Shown: positions 6,686 to 12,948, numbered from the stretch's first letter. The stretch: 12,970 nt of DNA from JAGQTE01 sp964648005 (GCA_964648005.1 CAZYKR010000114.1:1-12970), one strand, 5' to 3'. Notes: generated by a model not told the origin, from the letters alone. A program made the numbers and translations.

Positions 6686-7531
6686 ATGCCCATCGATCCC
6701 AACGCCCTCGGCGCCAAGGGCGATCCCATGGACCACTCGTGGGACTCCAAGGACGCCATCCTCTACGCCCTCGGTGTCGGCTGCGGCACGGGCGACCTGA
6801 CGTTCACCACCGAGAACACGATGGACACGCCCCAGCGGGTCCTGCCGACGATGGCGGTCGTGCTCGGCACGGGGACGTTCGGCGCCTTCGCCAAGATCGG
6901 GACGTTCAACCCGGCGATGCTCGTGCACGGCGAGCAGGCCATCGAGCTCTACGGCGAGATTCCCGTCGAGGGCACGGTCACGACGACCGGCGAGATCACC
7001 GGCATCTACGACAAGGGCAAGGGTGCCGTGGTCGAGGTGACCGCCACCTCGGTGCTGGCCGAGACGGGCCAGCCCATCTTCAAGAACGTGATGTCGGCGT
7101 TCATCCGGGGCGAGGGCGGCTGGGGCGGCGACCGCGGTCCGTCGGGTCCGCGCAACGTGCCGCCCGAGCGCGACCCCGACGCGTCCATCACCTATCAGAC
7201 CCGCGACGACCAAGCGCTGATCTACCGCCTCAGCGGTGACCGCAACCCCTTGCACTCGGACCCGGCGTTCGCCGCGCTCGGCGGCTTCGACCGTCCGATC
7301 CTCCACGGCCTGTGCACCTACGGCTTCACCGGTCGGGCGCTGCTCGCCGAGCTCTGCGAGGGAGACCCGGCGAAGTTCACCGGGATGGAGGGTCGCTTCA
7401 GCTCGCCCGTGATGCCGGGCGAGGCCCTGACGATCTCGATCTGGCGCACCGGCGACGGCGAGGCCGTGTTCCAGACCGCCGGCGGCGACGGGCGCATCGT
7501 CCTCGACGCCGGGCGCGCCACGTTCACCTGA
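6686..7531 (+). CDS. MaoC-family enoyl-CoA hydratase 2
   Basis: This 281-residue protein is a double hot-dog enoyl-CoA hydratase 2, which adds water to trans-2-enoyl-CoA to give (3R)-hydroxyacyl-CoA. The hydratase 2 signature is intact at 180-195 (YRLSGDRNPLHSDPAF), with D185 and H190 the expected catalytic pair and G184 before the Asp. The FDRPILHGLCTYG block at 201-213 is also typical of the MaoC fold. The N-terminal half (about 20-145) is the second, substrate-binding hot-dog repeat without the catalytic signature, as in the hydratase 2 part of multifunctional enzyme type 2 and mycobacterial relatives. Its length matches. It lies 10 bp after the dehydrogenase whose substrate it makes, with a strong Shine-Dalgarno. 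The nucS start lies 7 bp after its stop. The chain-length specificity is unknown. Confidence 0.94.
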   Translation: MPIDPNALGAKGDPMDHSWDSKDAILYALGVGCGTGDLTFTTENTMDTPQRVLPTMAVVLGTGTFGAFAKIGTFNPAMLVHGEQAIELYGEIPVEGTVTTTGEITGIYDKGKGAVVEVTATSVLAETGQPIFKNVMSAFIRGEGGWGGDRGPSGPRNVPPERDPDASITYQTRDDQALIYRLSGDRNPLHSDPAFAALGGFDRPILHGLCTYGFTGRALLAELCEGDPAKFTGMEGRFSSPVMPGEALTISIWRTGDGEAVFQTAGGDGRIVLDAGRATFT

Positions 7532-7538
7532 GTCGCCC

Positions 7539-8198
7539 GTGCGGCTCGTCATCGCTCGCTGCTCGGTCGACTATGCAGGGCGCCTGGCGGCGCACCTGCC
7601 GTCGGCCGTGCGGCTGATCATGGTCAAGGCGGACGGTTGCGTCGCCATCCACGCCGATGGTGGGGCGTACAAGCCGCTCAACTGGATGAACGCGCCCAAC
7701 ACGCTCGTCGAGGAGGAGGGGCGTTGGGTCGTGCGCAACCCCAAGGGCGAGACGTTGACGATCACGCTCGAGGAGGTCGTGTCCGATTCGGCGCACGAGC
7801 TCGGCATCGACCCGGGGCTGGTCAAGGACGGCGTCGAGGCGCACCTGCAGGAGCTGTTGGCCGCCAACCCCGAGGCGATCGCCGAGGGGTTGACGCTGGT
7901 CCGGCGGGAGTTCCCCACCGACATCGGCCCGGTCGACCTCCTGTGTCGCGACGCCGACGGTGGCGCGGTGGCCATCGAGGTGAAGCGCCGCGGCGAGATC
8001 GACGGCGTCGAGCAGCTGGCGCGCTACCTCGAGCGCATGGATCGTGATCCGACGCTGCGACCGGTGCAGGGCATCTTCGTGGCGCAGGTGGTCAAGCCCC
8101 AGGCCCGTGTGCTCGCCGAGGCGCGTGGCCTGCGCTGGGTCGAGGTCGACTACGACGAGCTGCGCGGCATCGAGTCCAACGAGCTGCGCCTGTTCTGA
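7539..8198 (+). CDS. nucS: Mismatch-specific endonuclease NucS (EndoMS)
   Basis: NucS cuts both strands at mismatched bases and replaces MutS/MutL mismatch repair in many Actinomycetota and archaea. The 219-residue length is normal. The N-terminal domain (1-about 100, MRLVIARC-VDYAGRL, then YKPLNWM at 44-50) is the dimerisation and DNA-binding part. The C-terminal RecB-like nuclease has D133 in GPVDLLC and E147/K149 in IEVKRRGEIDGVEQL. The protein ends in LRLF, which fits the C-terminal sliding-clamp-binding motif reported for actinobacterial NucS. The start is GTG 7539, which places the conserved MRLVIA at the N-terminus; no strong Shine-Dalgarno is visible. It lies 7 bp after the hydratase and probably shares its transcript, an unusual setting for a repair gene. 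Confidence 0.95.
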   Translation: MRLVIARCSVDYAGRLAAHLPSAVRLIMVKADGCVAIHADGGAYKPLNWMNAPNTLVEEEGRWVVRNPKGETLTITLEEVVSDSAHELGIDPGLVKDGVEAHLQELLAANPEAIAEGLTLVRREFPTDIGPVDLLCRDADGGAVAIEVKRRGEIDGVEQLARYLERMDRDPTLRPVQGIFVAQVVKPQARVLAEARGLRWVEVDYDELRGIESNELRLF

Positions 8199-8253
8199 GC
8201 GTGCCGCGTGCGGGAGCAGGGCCGCCACCAGAGCGCAGGATGGCCAGCACCGG

Positions 8254-8259
8254 TACCGT
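8254..8259 (+). promoter_or_regulatory. Candidate -10 box (TACCGT) for a leaderless small gene
   Basis: GGTACCGT is followed after 7 nt by GTG 8267. The spacing fits transcription starting at the G of the start codon. It lies in the 68-bp gap after nucS, so the two following genes probably have their own promoter in addition to any read-through. No -35 was recognised. Confidence 0.45.
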
Positions 8260-8266
8260 TCGCGCC

Positions 8267-8398
8267 GTGCGGGTCGCTTGGGAGGAGTTCGTTCGAACGG
8301 CGGAGCTCGACCATCTCGACGTCGGTCGACGCCTGACACGACACGGCTGGGTCCTGGCCCGCTGGGACGACACCCAGAGCATCGGCGAGGACGGGTGA
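8267..8398 (+). CDS. Small hypothetical protein, 43 residues
   Basis: I do not recognise this gene. It would encode a soluble acidic-to-neutral peptide, MRVAWEEFVRTAELDHLD then GRRLTRHGWVLARWDD, without a signal or membrane helix. Support comes from context: a TACCGT box 7 nt before the GTG, and a GTGA overlap in which its TGA stop (8396-8398) shares three bases with the GTG start of the next gene, a common sign of coupled translation. Alternative starts are ATG 8240 (52 residues) and GTG 8201 (65 residues); the first has only a GCAGG touching the ATG, which is too close to act as a ribosome site. The frame could instead be non-coding leader of the next gene. Confidence 0.45.
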   Translation: MRVAWEEFVRTAELDHLDVGRRLTRHGWVLARWDDTQSIGEDG

Positions 8399-8940
8399 CG
8401 GCGCTCGATGATCGCCAGCGGACGGTGGTGGTCGTCGTGCTCGGCCTGGGACTCGCCGTTCTCGCCTACCTGACGGTGGAGCTCTTGGTCGGCTCGGAGT
8501 CGGAACTGTGGACCGGCGTGTCCCGGCGGTACTACACGTACGAGCCGCTGGACTCGTACGGGGTCGCCCTTCGGGCCATGCTCGTCGGCGCTGTTCGGTT
8601 CGTGGCCGTCGGCCTGTGGTGCGTCGCGTCGTGCGCGGTCCTGAGGCGTCCGGGAGCCCGGATGGTTCCCCTCGACGACCGACAGCGTGTCGTCGTCGTG
8701 GTGGCGTCGGGCCTCGCCCTGATCGCCGCGGTGCTGAGTCTGGAGGTGCTCGAGGCGCCGACGCTCGACCAGGGTTGGTTCATGTACGCACCGAACAACG
8801 GCGTGCTGCTGTCTCCGGGTGACCCTGGGTGGACGCTTCGTCGTGGGCTCCAGTGGCTCGTCGCCGTGCTGGTGTGGGGGGTCCTTGCCGTACGCATCGT
8901 GCGGCGCCGAACACCTCGCGACGGTGACCCCTCGCCCTAG
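8395..8940 (+). CDS. Membrane protein made of two repeated two-helix modules
   Basis: This 181-residue protein has no family I can name. It has four hydrophobic helices, at about 10-31, 60-82, 98-119 and 151-168. The two halves are similar: LDDRQR followed by four or more Val occurs at 4-9 and again at 93-98. Each half continues with a helix, an aromatic outer loop (RRYYTYEPL versus QGWFMYAPN), a second helix starting with LR, and an Arg-rich end (VLRRPGAR versus IVRRRTPR). It is therefore an internal duplication at an offset of 89 residues. The start is GTG 8395, overlapping the small gene by 4 bp. The frame is open far upstream to 8044, but that part is a shadow of nucS and the small gene. 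Its stop TAG shares the palindrome CTAG with the stop of the convergent ATPase gene. No function is suggested. Confidence 0.75.
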   Translation: MTALDDRQRTVVVVVLGLGLAVLAYLTVELLVGSESELWTGVSRRYYTYEPLDSYGVALRAMLVGAVRFVAVGLWCVASCAVLRRPGARMVPLDDRQRVVVVVASGLALIAAVLSLEVLEAPTLDQGWFMYAPNNGVLLSPGDPGWTLRRGLQWLVAVLVWGVLAVRIVRRRTPRDGDPSP

Positions 8941-10025
8941 AGGTACTGGCCCGTCGGTACCGGGGGCTCGTCGGCGGCAACCGTGAGCAGGTCGCCGCGC
9001 AGCGCGCAGAGCTCGGCGAGCGTCGCTCCGTTCGGCCCGATGCCGTCGCGGCGGCCGAGCCAGGCGACGGCCTCGGCGCGCGTGAGGCGGTCGACGTAGA
9101 TCGACGCCAGGCATCGGCCGGGCCGCACGATCGCCGGATGCAGGCGTGCCAGGGTCTCGTTGGTGGTCAGGCACACCAGGGTCTCCGTGCCCTGACCGAG
9201 CAGCCCGTCCGTGACGTTGAGGAGGCGGGCGAGCCCCTGGCCGGTCTCCGCCTTGGCATCGGCACGCAGCAACTCATCGCAGTCCTCGAGGATCAGCAGC
9301 TGCCAGCGCTTGGCCTCGTCGTGGCCGTTCAGCAGGATCTCGAGCAGGTACCCGGGGTTGCCGAGCAACGCCTCGGGATCGACTACATAGCTGACGGAGC
9401 ACCAATCGGACCAGGCCCGCGCCAGTGCCCGCAGTGCGGTGGTCTTGCCTGTGCCCGGCGGGCCGTGCAGCAGGACGAGGCGCCCGGTCAGCACGAGCGG
9501 ATCGAGGCCCATCAAGCGATCGAATGCCTCGGCCGCTGGTGCGGTGTAGTTGGCGCGCACGTCGACCCAGGCCGGCGCATCGATCGTGCGGGCCGAACGC
9601 CGCGGCCCGTGTTGGCCCAGACGCCAGAAGCCGAGGGCCACGTCAGGATCGTCGGTCGCCTCGGGCTCGATGGCGCCGTCGGTTGCGGCGAGCAGGATCT
9701 CGTCGACGAGCAGGTCGGTGCGGCCGAGGACGGTGACCTGGGCCGTGGCGTCGGCGTGGTGCCACACCCGCACCGTCCACCCCTCGCCCACGGCGAGGGA
9801 CACGGTGACGCGTTCGAGCCGAACCCGACGCACCGGTTCCACGCCCTCGGGGAGCAGGCGCGCGTCGTCGCGCACCCGTTCGAGGTTGATCGAGCGGGTG
9901 CAGGGCTGCTCGCCGCTGATGAACGGCGCAAGCGCGAGCTGGTCGATGATGTCGGCTGGCCCGGTCGTGTCGTCCACCGACGCGGCGAACGCCATGGCGG
10001 CGTCCGGTGCGGTGGTGGTTTCCAT
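8937..10025 (-). CDS. DUF5925 domain-containing AAA+ ATPase
   Basis: This 362-residue protein joins an N-terminal DUF5925 region (about 18-160, including the ISGEQPCTRSINLERVRDDA block and GEGWTVRVW) to a classical AAA+ module. The ATPase part has Walker A GPPGTGKT at 188-195, Walker B LLILED at 243-248, a sensor-1 Asn in CLTTNE (N289), and HPAIVRPGRC at 296-305 supplying candidate arginine fingers R301 and R304. The order and the segments NYTAPAAEAFDRLM and LLNVTDGLLGQG match actinobacterial DUF5925-AAA proteins closely. The family's role is unknown; AAA+ modules of this type remodel or unfold protein partners. The start is ATG 10025 with AGGGGAC upstream. It lies 79 bp after the CpaE-like gene on the same strand and overlaps the convergent membrane-protein gene by 4 bp. 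Confidence 0.9.
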   Translation of the reverse strand: METTTAPDAAMAFAASVDDTTGPADIIDQLALAPFISGEQPCTRSINLERVRDDARLLPEGVEPVRRVRLERVTVSLAVGEGWTVRVWHHADATAQVTVLGRTDLLVDEILLAATDGAIEPEATDDPDVALGFWRLGQHGPRRSARTIDAPAWVDVRANYTAPAAEAFDRLMGLDPLVLTGRLVLLHGPPGTGKTTALRALARAWSDWCSVSYVVDPEALLGNPGYLLEILLNGHDEAKRWQLLILEDCDELLRADAKAETGQGLARLLNVTDGLLGQGTETLVCLTTNETLARLHPAIVRPGRCLASIYVDRLTRAEAVAWLGRRDGIGPNGATLAELCALRGDLLTVAADEPPVPTGQYL

Positions 10026-10034
10026 CGGTCGTGT

Positions 10035-10048
10035 CCCCTGTGGAGGGG
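10035..10048 (-). promoter_or_regulatory. Small hairpin that includes the Shine-Dalgarno of the AAA gene
   Basis: On the minus strand CCCCT-CCAC-AGGGG can fold into a 5-bp stem with a 4-nt loop. Its 3' arm AGGGG is the only ribosome binding site for ATG 10025, ending 9 nt before it. The hairpin could dampen translation, but it is short and could be chance in GC-rich DNA. Confidence 0.3.
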
Positions 10049-10104
10049 GTGCCGATGGTGCCAGCCCGACGCCTGCAGCTTCGAGCCGATTACGCGCCGT
10101 CTGG

Positions 10105-11238
10105 TCAGGCCTGCTCCGGTGCCGACCAGGCGAGCACTGCCTCGGCGAGCTCGCCGACGGCGCCGGCGTAGGGCGATGCGGGCTCGGCCACGACGATCGG
10201 GGTGCCTTCGGCGGCGAAGGTCTCGAGCCCCGGCGAGTCGGGCAACCGTGCGATCGTCTCCAGGCCCAGCGCGATCGCCAGGTCCTTGCGCTTGGGTGTG
10301 CGACCCTCGAGGTAGTTCGAGATCACCAGGCGCGTCGTCGGGGTGTACGGCTTGAGCACGCGGGCCGCGGTACGAGCTTTGGCCAGGTGCCGCGGGGCGT
10401 CCTTGCTGATCAGCAGGGTCAGGTCGGCGAAGGCGGGCAGACGGTGCGTCTCGGTCACCCAGAACGGCGCGTCGACGACGATGATCTCGGCGCGCGTCTG
10501 CAGCACGCCCAGCGCCTCGACGACGGTACGGGACGGAAAGTCCTCGACGGTAGTGAGCTCGTGCGGCGGGAGCATCACCGTGACGCCCGATGCCATGTGG
10601 CGGTGCAGGTACGGCCCGAGCCAGGTCGAGGAGAAGCGCCGGTCGGTGGTCTTGCCGCCGGTGGTGGCTCCGAGCAGCCCCATCGTCTCGCGCACGTCGC
10701 CGAAGCGGTGGTCGCCCTCGACGAGTACCACCCGACGGCTCGACCGGGCCAGAGCAACGGCGAGGTTGCACGCCACCGACGTGGCGCCCTCGGCGCCGAC
10801 GGCCGATGTGCACAGCACGATCTTGCCGGGCTCCTCGCCGACCGGCGCCGTCTGGTCGGCGAGTCGTTGCGCCGCGTCCAGCACCTCTTGCCACAGGCGG
10901 CTGTCGTCGGGTGCCCCGTCGGTGAGCACGTCGCCGACGCCGACCAACATCGCCGAGCGCAGCAGGTCGACCGTGACGTCACGGGCGACGAGCACCACCG
11001 ACAGGGATGGCTGGTCCAGCCCGAGCGTCCGCAAGGTGTCGATGGCGGCGGCGGGGTCGGAGGGGCGGACCACGATCAGCGTGGGCCGGTCGGCCGACGT
11101 CTCGACGGCGAGCGCGATCGAGTCGGCGCCGCGCACGCGATGGTTCCACCGCTGCGCCGCCACGAGGGCATCGAGCCAGCCGCGGTCGTCGGCGACCACC
11201 ACGATGTCGGTGGCCGGGGTGGTGTCGAGCGATGCCAT
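10105..11238 (-). CDS. CpaE/TadZ-like MinD-family protein with degenerate P-loop
   Basis: This 377-residue protein has an N-terminal receiver-like domain (about 10-120, alternating hydrophobic strands such as DIVVVADD and TLIVVRPSD, without a receiver phosphorylation triad that I can assign) and a C-terminal MinD/ParA-type ATPase domain. The P-loop position reads SAVGAEGATS at 145-154, so both lysines of the deviant Walker A motif (KGGxGKT) are missing. The later motifs are VEGDHRFGDV at 173-182, matching the DxQFGD element of CpaE, IIVVDAP at 252-258 and LVISN at 304-308. CpaE/TadZ proteins place Tad/Flp pili at the cell pole; some family members and the related Ssd proteins have atypical P-loops. 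No other Tad genes are in view. ATG 11238 was chosen over TTG 11244 because AAGAAGGG lies 6 nt before it. The start is 2 nt after the UbiB stop, so the two form an operon. Confidence 0.82.
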   Translation of the reverse strand: MASLDTTPATDIVVVADDRGWLDALVAAQRWNHRVRGADSIALAVETSADRPTLIVVRPSDPAAAIDTLRTLGLDQPSLSVVLVARDVTVDLLRSAMLVGVGDVLTDGAPDDSRLWQEVLDAAQRLADQTAPVGEEPGKIVLCTSAVGAEGATSVACNLAVALARSSRRVVLVEGDHRFGDVRETMGLLGATTGGKTTDRRFSSTWLGPYLHRHMASGVTVMLPPHELTTVEDFPSRTVVEALGVLQTRAEIIVVDAPFWVTETHRLPAFADLTLLISKDAPRHLAKARTAARVLKPYTPTTRLVISNYLEGRTPKRKDLAIALGLETIARLPDSPGLETFAAEGTPIVVAEPASPYAGAVGELAEAVLAWSAPEQA

Positions 11239-11240
11239 GG

Positions 11241-12896
11241 TCAACCCTTCTTGCGGAGGCTGCGCCGGCGCTTGCGCTTGGCGCCGGACTCCCAGCGCTC
11301 ACGGATCTGCGCTCGGCGCTCCTGGAGGTCCTGATAGGTGAGCGATGACGTCTCGTCGGGGTTCACGCCGAAGCTGGCCTTGACCCCGGTGAGGTCCATC
11401 TCCCACGCCTGGGCCTCCATGCCGAGGTCGGCGGCGATGCGCTCGCCGTGCGTCTCGGCGAAGTACATCGAGATGTTGGCGATCTCGGTGAACAGGTCGA
11501 GGTTCGGCGCCAGCGTGGCGATGGCGCCGTCGAGGAACATCATGTTCTTGATGAACAGCATCAGCTCCTTGGGGAGCCGAGCGCCGTACTCGAGGAGGCC
11601 CTTCACCGCCTTCTGGATCTCTTCGAGCATCTGTTCCTGGCTGAGCTGGGTGGGATCGATCGGCGGTCCGTCGAGGTTGAGGTCGCGGATGATGGCGTCG
11701 ACGTCGACGTCGAGCGGCAGGGCGCCGAGGTCGCGGAAGGCCTCGACCTGGGATCGGACGTCGTTCATCGAGGCGCCGACGAGCATCCGCAGGAACGCCA
11801 TCCGCTTGAACTCGTTCATGCGGCCGGTGATGCCGAAGTCCAACAGCCCCACCCGGCCGTCGGGCAGCACGATCAGGTTCCCGCCGTGCAGGTCGCCGTG
11901 GAAGATGCCGTGGATCATGCACCCTTCCATGAACCCGATCATGCCGGCGCGCACGACAGCCTCGGTGTCGACGCCGCCCTCCTGCATGCCGACGACGTCG
12001 GAGAAGGCGTAGCCGTCGAAGCGCTCCATCACCAGGACGCGCGGCGTGACGAGCTCGGGATGGGGACGGGGGATGGCGTAGCCGCGCTGGCCGACGTCGG
12101 CGAAGGCCTTGGCCACGTCGAGCATGTTCTGCGCCTCGAGCCGGAAGTCGAGCTCTTCGGAGATGGTCTCGGCGAACAGGTCCACGAGTGCCGGTGGGTT
12201 GGCGAGCGCCGCGACAGGGATGCGACCGACGAGGAACGGCGCCAGCCACGCCATGATGCGGATGTCCTCTTTGACCAGCTTGGCGACGGTCGGGCGCTGG
12301 ACCTTGACGACCACGCGCTCGCCGGTGCGCAGGGTGGCGGCGTGGACCTGCGCGATCGACGCCGCCGCCAGCGGCGTGCGGTCGAAGGTGGCGAAGATGG
12401 CCTCGAGCGGCCGGTCGAAGTCCGCCTCGATGACGGCCCGCACCGAGGCGAACGGCTCGGGTGGCACGCTGTCCCGGCACTTCTTGAACTCAGAGACCAG
12501 CTCTTCGGGGAACAGGCCTTCGCCCGACGAGACGATCTGCGCCAACTTGATGTAGGTGGGTCCGAGCTGCTCGGCGGCGATGCGCACACGGCGCGAGACG
12601 TCGGCGCGCGAGGCGCTGCCGCCCTTGCGACGGGCGCCGACGGCCCACAGGCCGACGGCGGTGCCGAGCTTGCGGGTCACCCGCACGATGCGCACGCCCG
12701 GAGGGAAGGTGGTGCGCCGCACCAGCTCCGGGACCTCGGCCTGGTTGCGCGCCCGCAAGGCGTCGACACCCTCGCGCCACGCCATGGTGGCGGGATCGAC
12801 CAACCACGGCGGATCGTCGGTGAAGGACCCGTAGACGAGGTCGGCGGGGTGCTCCCCGCCGTCGGCCTGTTCGGCGAGCTCATCCACCGTCGTCAT
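11241..12896 (-). CDS. ABC1/UbiB/AarF-family atypical kinase
   Basis: UbiB-family proteins are atypical kinase-like ATPases. In proteobacteria and mitochondria they support coenzyme Q synthesis; in actinobacteria, which mainly use menaquinone, the role is unclear. The 551 residues show the family marks: LGPTYIKLAQ at 111-120 (the KxGQ motif, here KLAQ), the Ala-rich loop AAASIAQVH at 177-185, the Lys of VVVKVQRP (K198), EELDFRLEAQN at 247-257, HGDLHGGN at 333-340 (catalytic loop, D335 and N340) and the metal-binding DFG at 353-355. The SGEGLFPEELVSEFKKCRD segment is typical of the actinobacterial branch. The C-terminus is strongly basic (AKRKRRRSLRKKG), and I see no clear pair of C-terminal membrane helices. 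The start is ATG 12896, with GGGGGGA 4 nt upstream. It is the first gene of the run continuing into the CpaE-like gene. Confidence 0.94.
   Translation of the reverse strand: MTTVDELAEQADGGEHPADLVYGSFTDDPPWLVDPATMAWREGVDALRARNQAEVPELVRRTTFPPGVRIVRVTRKLGTAVGLWAVGARRKGGSASRADVSRRVRIAAEQLGPTYIKLAQIVSSGEGLFPEELVSEFKKCRDSVPPEPFASVRAVIEADFDRPLEAIFATFDRTPLAAASIAQVHAATLRTGERVVVKVQRPTVAKLVKEDIRIMAWLAPFLVGRIPVAALANPPALVDLFAETISEELDFRLEAQNMLDVAKAFADVGQRGYAIPRPHPELVTPRVLVMERFDGYAFSDVVGMQEGGVDTEAVVRAGMIGFMEGCMIHGIFHGDLHGGNLIVLPDGRVGLLDFGITGRMNEFKRMAFLRMLVGASMNDVRSQVEAFRDLGALPLDVDVDAIIRDLNLDGPPIDPTQLSQEQMLEEIQKAVKGLLEYGARLPKELMLFIKNMMFLDGAIATLAPNLDLFTEIANISMYFAETHGERIAADLGMEAQAWEMDLTGVKASFGVNPDETSSLTYQDLQERRAQIRERWESGAKRKRRRSLRKKG
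11245..11252 (-). promoter_or_regulatory. Shine-Dalgarno inside the end of the UbiB-like gene
   Basis: AAGAAGGG on the minus strand ends 6 nt before ATG 11238 and lies within the codons for the last Lys-Lys-Gly of the UbiB-like protein. It decides for ATG 11238 over the TTG two codons upstream and indicates coupled expression of the two genes. Confidence 0.7.
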
Positions 12897-12915
12897 CGCG
12901 TCCCCCCACAGCTTG

Positions 12916-12931
12916 TTGACTGCCCGGTCAA
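12916..12931. promoter_or_regulatory. Palindrome of TetR-operator type upstream of the UbiB-like gene
   Basis: TTGACTGCCCGGTCAA has perfect 5-bp outer arms (TTGAC/GTCAA) and two further symmetric pairs inside, matching its own reverse complement at 12 of 16 positions. The TTGACYGnnCRGTCAA form is usual for TetR-family operators. It overlaps the expected transcription start just after the TATCCT box, a position where a bound repressor would block transcription. No regulator gene is in view, so its ligand is unknown. Confidence 0.5.
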
Positions 12932-12936
12932 GGATA
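12931..12936 (-). promoter_or_regulatory. Candidate -10 box (TATCCT) of the UbiB-CpaE-like operon
   Basis: TATCCT on the minus strand would start transcription near 12924, leaving a leader of about 28 nt with the GGGGGGA ribosome site at 12901-12907. It is the best TANNNT match in the 52-bp gap. The region at the -35 distance (TGAAGG) is not a good match to TTGACA. Confidence 0.4.
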
Positions 12937-12948
12937 GAGGTCCGCCGT

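Noticed and set aside
5656..6759. 367-codon open frame on the minus strand
   Set aside because: It lies antisense to the dehydrogenase, which has every SDR motif and a ribosome binding site; the minus product has no recognisable features.
8044..8394. Upstream extension of the two-module membrane-protein frame
   Set aside because: It overlaps the 3' end of nucS in another frame and reads as Arg/Ser-rich shadow; the coherent protein begins at GTG 8395.
8092..9174. 360-codon minus-strand frame
   Set aside because: It is antisense to nucS, the small gene and the two-module membrane gene, and overlaps the AAA gene in another frame; the product is His/Arg/Asp-rich with no domain.
10645..10659. 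GGKTT in the CpaE-like protein as a relocated P-loop
   Set aside because: It lies about 45 residues after the normal P-loop position, after the VEGDHRFGDV element and in a linker-like stretch, so it is not placed to bind phosphate in this fold.
9550..11334. 594-codon open frame on the + strand
   Set aside because: It is antisense to the AAA and CpaE-like genes and its composition is that of a shadow frame.
12925..12930. TTGACC on the minus strand as a -35 box
   Set aside because: A -10 box 17 nt downstream is missing (TGGGGG there). The hexamer is better explained as one arm of the palindrome.
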